From positions 1 through 24,245 of the forward strand of contig JAATFY010000182.1 of the NCBI GenBank assembly GCA_015654915.1: 24,245 nt of DNA, given 5' to 3'. The DNA comes from Rhodospirillales bacterium (lineage in GTDB: Bacteria; Pseudomonadota; Alphaproteobacteria; UBA9219). Shown here piece after piece: positions 22,256 to 24,245 of the stretch (its first letter is position 1; the number at the start of each line of letters is the position of its first letter). Below the pieces are notes generated by a model. That model worked only from the letters and a program-made list of their open reading frames with translations. It was not told the origin of the DNA and did not search any database. Both the position numbers and the translations under genes were made by a program.

Positions 22256-22394
22256 GATCGTCTCCTTAAGGTTTGAGGGAGCGTTTCGGCTTTAGAAAAA
22301 AGCAGACAATCACAGAGTCGGAAAAGAGTCGAGAGGGGACATTAACGCCGCTACCGGTTTTCGTTTTATTTTAAATATCAATAGCCTGCGCCGT

Positions 22395-22514
22395 TCATCC
22401 GGCGTCGGAAATTTTATCCGCTTCCTTGTCGGCGTCGAGCTCGAACCACAGCGCGTTCAGGATGGCGAACGCGCAGGCGAGGCCCGCCCCCAAAATCCAG
22501 CTGAAATACCACAT
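22395..22514 (-). CDS. cydX: Cytochrome bd oxidase small subunit CydX
   Basis: This 39-residue single-helix membrane protein begins MWYFSWILGAGLACAFAILN, followed by ALWFELDADK, the classic CydX/YbgT signature (MWYF.W.LG...A...ILNA.W.E). CydX is needed for assembly and heme stability of cytochrome bd. It is the third gene of the cyd operon, starting 16 bases after the cydB stop with GGAGG just upstream of the ATG. Confidence 0.93.
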   Translation of the reverse strand: MWYFSWILGAGLACAFAILNALWFELDADKEADKISDAG

Positions 22515-22530
22515 GATGTCCTCCCGAAAT

Positions 22531-23670
22531 CTAATACAGGTTCTGCCCGTTTTCCTTTATATCCGCCGCCGTCACCTTGCCGCGCAGCACGTGATAGACC
22601 CACCCTGTATAGGCCAGAACGATCGGCAGGAAAACGACGGTCACAAGCGTCATGGTAATCAACGTACCGCGGCTCGATGACGCGTCCCAGACCGTCAGGC
22701 TCGCATCCGGATCGGCGGATGAGGGCAGCAGGAACGGAAACATGGAAACGCCCGCCGTGCCGATGATGCTCGCCACCGTCAGGGCGCTGCCGAGAAAAGA
22801 TATCAGCGGCTTTTTCATCCGGACACCCGCCAGCACCAGAAAGACCCCAAGCATCGAAAGAACTGGCACCAGCACGGTAACGGGAAGTTTATGATAATTG
22901 TCCATCCACGCGCCCGCGGCATGGGTGACCGTCTTCAGCATCGGGTTCGACGGGCCCTGCGTGGCGACGGCGCTTGTGATGCCGTAGCCTTCGATCCCGT
23001 GCGCGATCCATAAACCGGCAACGCCGAACAGGGCGAGCGTGACGTATGAGAAAATCACCGCCGTTTTACGCGCGCGTTTTTCGACGGCGCCTTCGGTCTT
23101 GACCGCCAGCCAGCTGCTGCCATGCAGCAGGATCATCGAAAGGCTGACCAGCCCGCATAAGAGGGCGAACGGGTTGAGAAGACCGAAAAACGTGCCGCTA
23201 TAGGTCATGCGCATCGTTTCGTCGAAGGTGAAGGGCACGCCCTGCAGCGCATTGCCGAACGCGACGCCGAAAATCACCGGCGGCACCGCGCCGCCGATGA
23301 ACAGGCACCCGTCCCAGAAAGAGCGCCAGTGCGCGTCGGGCATCTTGCTGCGGAATTTGAAACCGACCGGCCGCAATATAAGGCTGAACAACACCACGAA
23401 CATCGCCATATAAAATCCCGAGAAGGCGACCGCATACAGATAAGGCCACGCCGCGAAAATCGCGCCGCCGCCGAGAATGAACCACACCTGATTACCTTCC
23501 CATACCGGCCCGACCGTATTGATGATGATGCGGCGTTCGCTGTCGTTGCGCCCGAGGAAAGGCAGCAGCGCCGCCGACCCCATATCGAAACCGTCCATTA
23601 CGGCAAAACCGATGAGGAGAATGCCGAGCACAACCCACCAGATCAGGCGCAGGATTTCATAATCGAACAT
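22531..23670 (-). CDS. cydB: Cytochrome bd ubiquinol oxidase subunit II
   Basis: The 379-residue membrane subunit of cytochrome bd oxidase starts with the CydB signature MFDYEILRLIWWVVLGILLIGFAVMDGFDMG, followed by GPVWEGNQVWFILGGGAIFAAWP. About eight transmembrane helices follow, in line with the family. With CydA it oxidises quinol and reduces oxygen to water at high affinity, and supports respiration at low oxygen. Its ATG overlaps the cydA stop (TGATG at 23672-23668), indicating coupling, and cydX follows. Confidence 0.96.
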   Translation of the reverse strand: MFDYEILRLIWWVVLGILLIGFAVMDGFDMGSAALLPFLGRNDSERRIIINTVGPVWEGNQVWFILGGGAIFAAWPYLYAVAFSGFYMAMFVVLFSLILRPVGFKFRSKMPDAHWRSFWDGCLFIGGAVPPVIFGVAFGNALQGVPFTFDETMRMTYSGTFFGLLNPFALLCGLVSLSMILLHGSSWLAVKTEGAVEKRARKTAVIFSYVTLALFGVAGLWIAHGIEGYGITSAVATQGPSNPMLKTVTHAAGAWMDNYHKLPVTVLVPVLSMLGVFLVLAGVRMKKPLISFLGSALTVASIIGTAGVSMFPFLLPSSADPDASLTVWDASSSRGTLITMTLVTVVFLPIVLAYTGWVYHVLRGKVTAADIKENGQNLY

Positions 23671-24245
23671 CAGGCGGCCTCCTCGTTCATGGTGGCGGGC
23701 GCGGGCCCGAGGCGGATATATTTCAGCAGCAGGAATATATCGACTGCCAGCAGCGCGGTATAAAAGACCACGAAGCCGATCAGGGATGTCCAGACTTGTC
23801 CCGCTGTGACGGAAGACACGGAAAGGAAAGTCGGCAACACGCCGTCAATCGTCCATGGCTGGCGGCCGACTTCGGCCACGATCCAGCCGAGCTCGGCGGC
23901 GATCCACGGCAGCGGCAGCGAATAGAGGGCCAGCCTCAGGAACCAGCGCTTGTTTTGCAGCCGGCGGCGGCTGGCAAGATAGAAGCCGTAGCCGAACAGG
24001 GCGATAAAATAGAAACCGATCCCCACCATGAAACGGAAGCTCCAGAACAGCGTCGGCACGTCCGGGATCGTGTCGCGCGCGGCCTGATCGATTTGCGCGG
24101 CGCTGGCATGCATGACATCGGGCCGGTAGCGTTTCAGCAGCAGCGCGTAACCAAGATCGTCGCGATGCGCCTTGAATTGCGCCAGCAGCGCCGCATTTTC
24201 GCGGTCGTGGCGTAATTGATCCAGCGCGTCGTAAGTGACCATGCC
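23670..24245 (-). CDS. cydA: Cytochrome bd ubiquinol oxidase subunit I, C-terminal part
   Basis: Only the last 191 residues are in the window; the start lies beyond the right edge. The segment contains TLFWSFRFMVGIGFYF, whose Met matches the heme b558 ligand of E. coli CydA (M393), and the invariant GRQPWTIDGVLPT. Three to four transmembrane helices and a short C-terminal tail follow. CydA carries the hemes and the quinol site of the oxidase. The partial state is due to the window edge, not a mutation. Confidence 0.95.
   Translation of the reverse strand, partial: GMVTYDALDQLRHDRENAALLAQFKAHRDDLGYALLLKRYRPDVMHASAAQIDQAARDTIPDVPTLFWSFRFMVGIGFYFIALFGYGFYLASRRRLQNKRWFLRLALYSLPLPWIAAELGWIVAEVGRQPWTIDGVLPTFLSVSSVTAGQVWTSLIGFVVFYTALLAVDIFLLLKYIRLGPAPATMNEEAA

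Noticed and set aside
20631..22276. Two plus-strand open frames (294 and 300 codons) opposite the hydrolase genes
   Set aside because: They are antisense shadows caused by GC-rich codon use; the minus-strand genes have complete catalytic motifs.

Overview
This looks like chromosomal DNA of an alphaproteobacterium. The evidence is a CpdR-like single-domain response regulator beside ftsE and an MJ0042/DUF3426 zinc-ribbon membrane protein, an NDUFS6-type zinc-finger protein near polA, and many REP-like hairpins of the kind 'GTCATCCCGGC-GAAG-GCCGGGAT'. Housekeeping genes are moderately GC-rich, with clearly more AT-rich accessory genes between them. I cannot name the genus.

Layout. (1) 1-4356: ftsE (minus; ftsX probably starts at the left edge), a divergent zinc-ribbon protein plus CpdR-like regulator, then galU and UDP-glucose dehydrogenase (glucose-1-phosphate to UDP-glucuronate). 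(2) 4358-9400: an accessory block. Two paralogous XRE-type regulators with a large C-terminal domain each face a divergently transcribed small protein, and the two small proteins are related to each other. A phage-type small protein, a SAM methyltransferase and an acyltransferase-3 membrane protein accompany them. (3) 9400-10060: a gene-free, structure-rich stretch, with a candidate structured RNA or leader, two 54-bp tandem repeats carrying the tRNA-Gly 3' end, and tRNA-Gly(CCC). (4) 10069-16294: apaG and an aspartoacylase-family protein, convergent with polA; a zinc-finger protein, a hypothetical protein, and an ABC ATPase with no permease beside it. (5) 16300-18680: tRNA-Arg(CCG), a GNAT acetyltransferase, tRNA-Ser(CGA), and a ~1.16-kb insertion bounded by a 19-bp copy of the tRNA-Ser 3' end, holding a small membrane protein and an AlpA-like regulator but no integrase. 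(6) 18805-24245: an ArsR-SRPBCC operon with a palindromic operator, ohr, two alpha/beta hydrolases, and the cytochrome bd operon (cydA partial, cydB, cydX).

The most unusual parts are the twin regulator/small-protein modules with a repeated operator-like motif, the two tRNA 3'-end duplications, and the folded region at 9402-9680. Interspersed short perfect hairpins, some nested inside larger REP-like palindromes, fill most gaps between genes.
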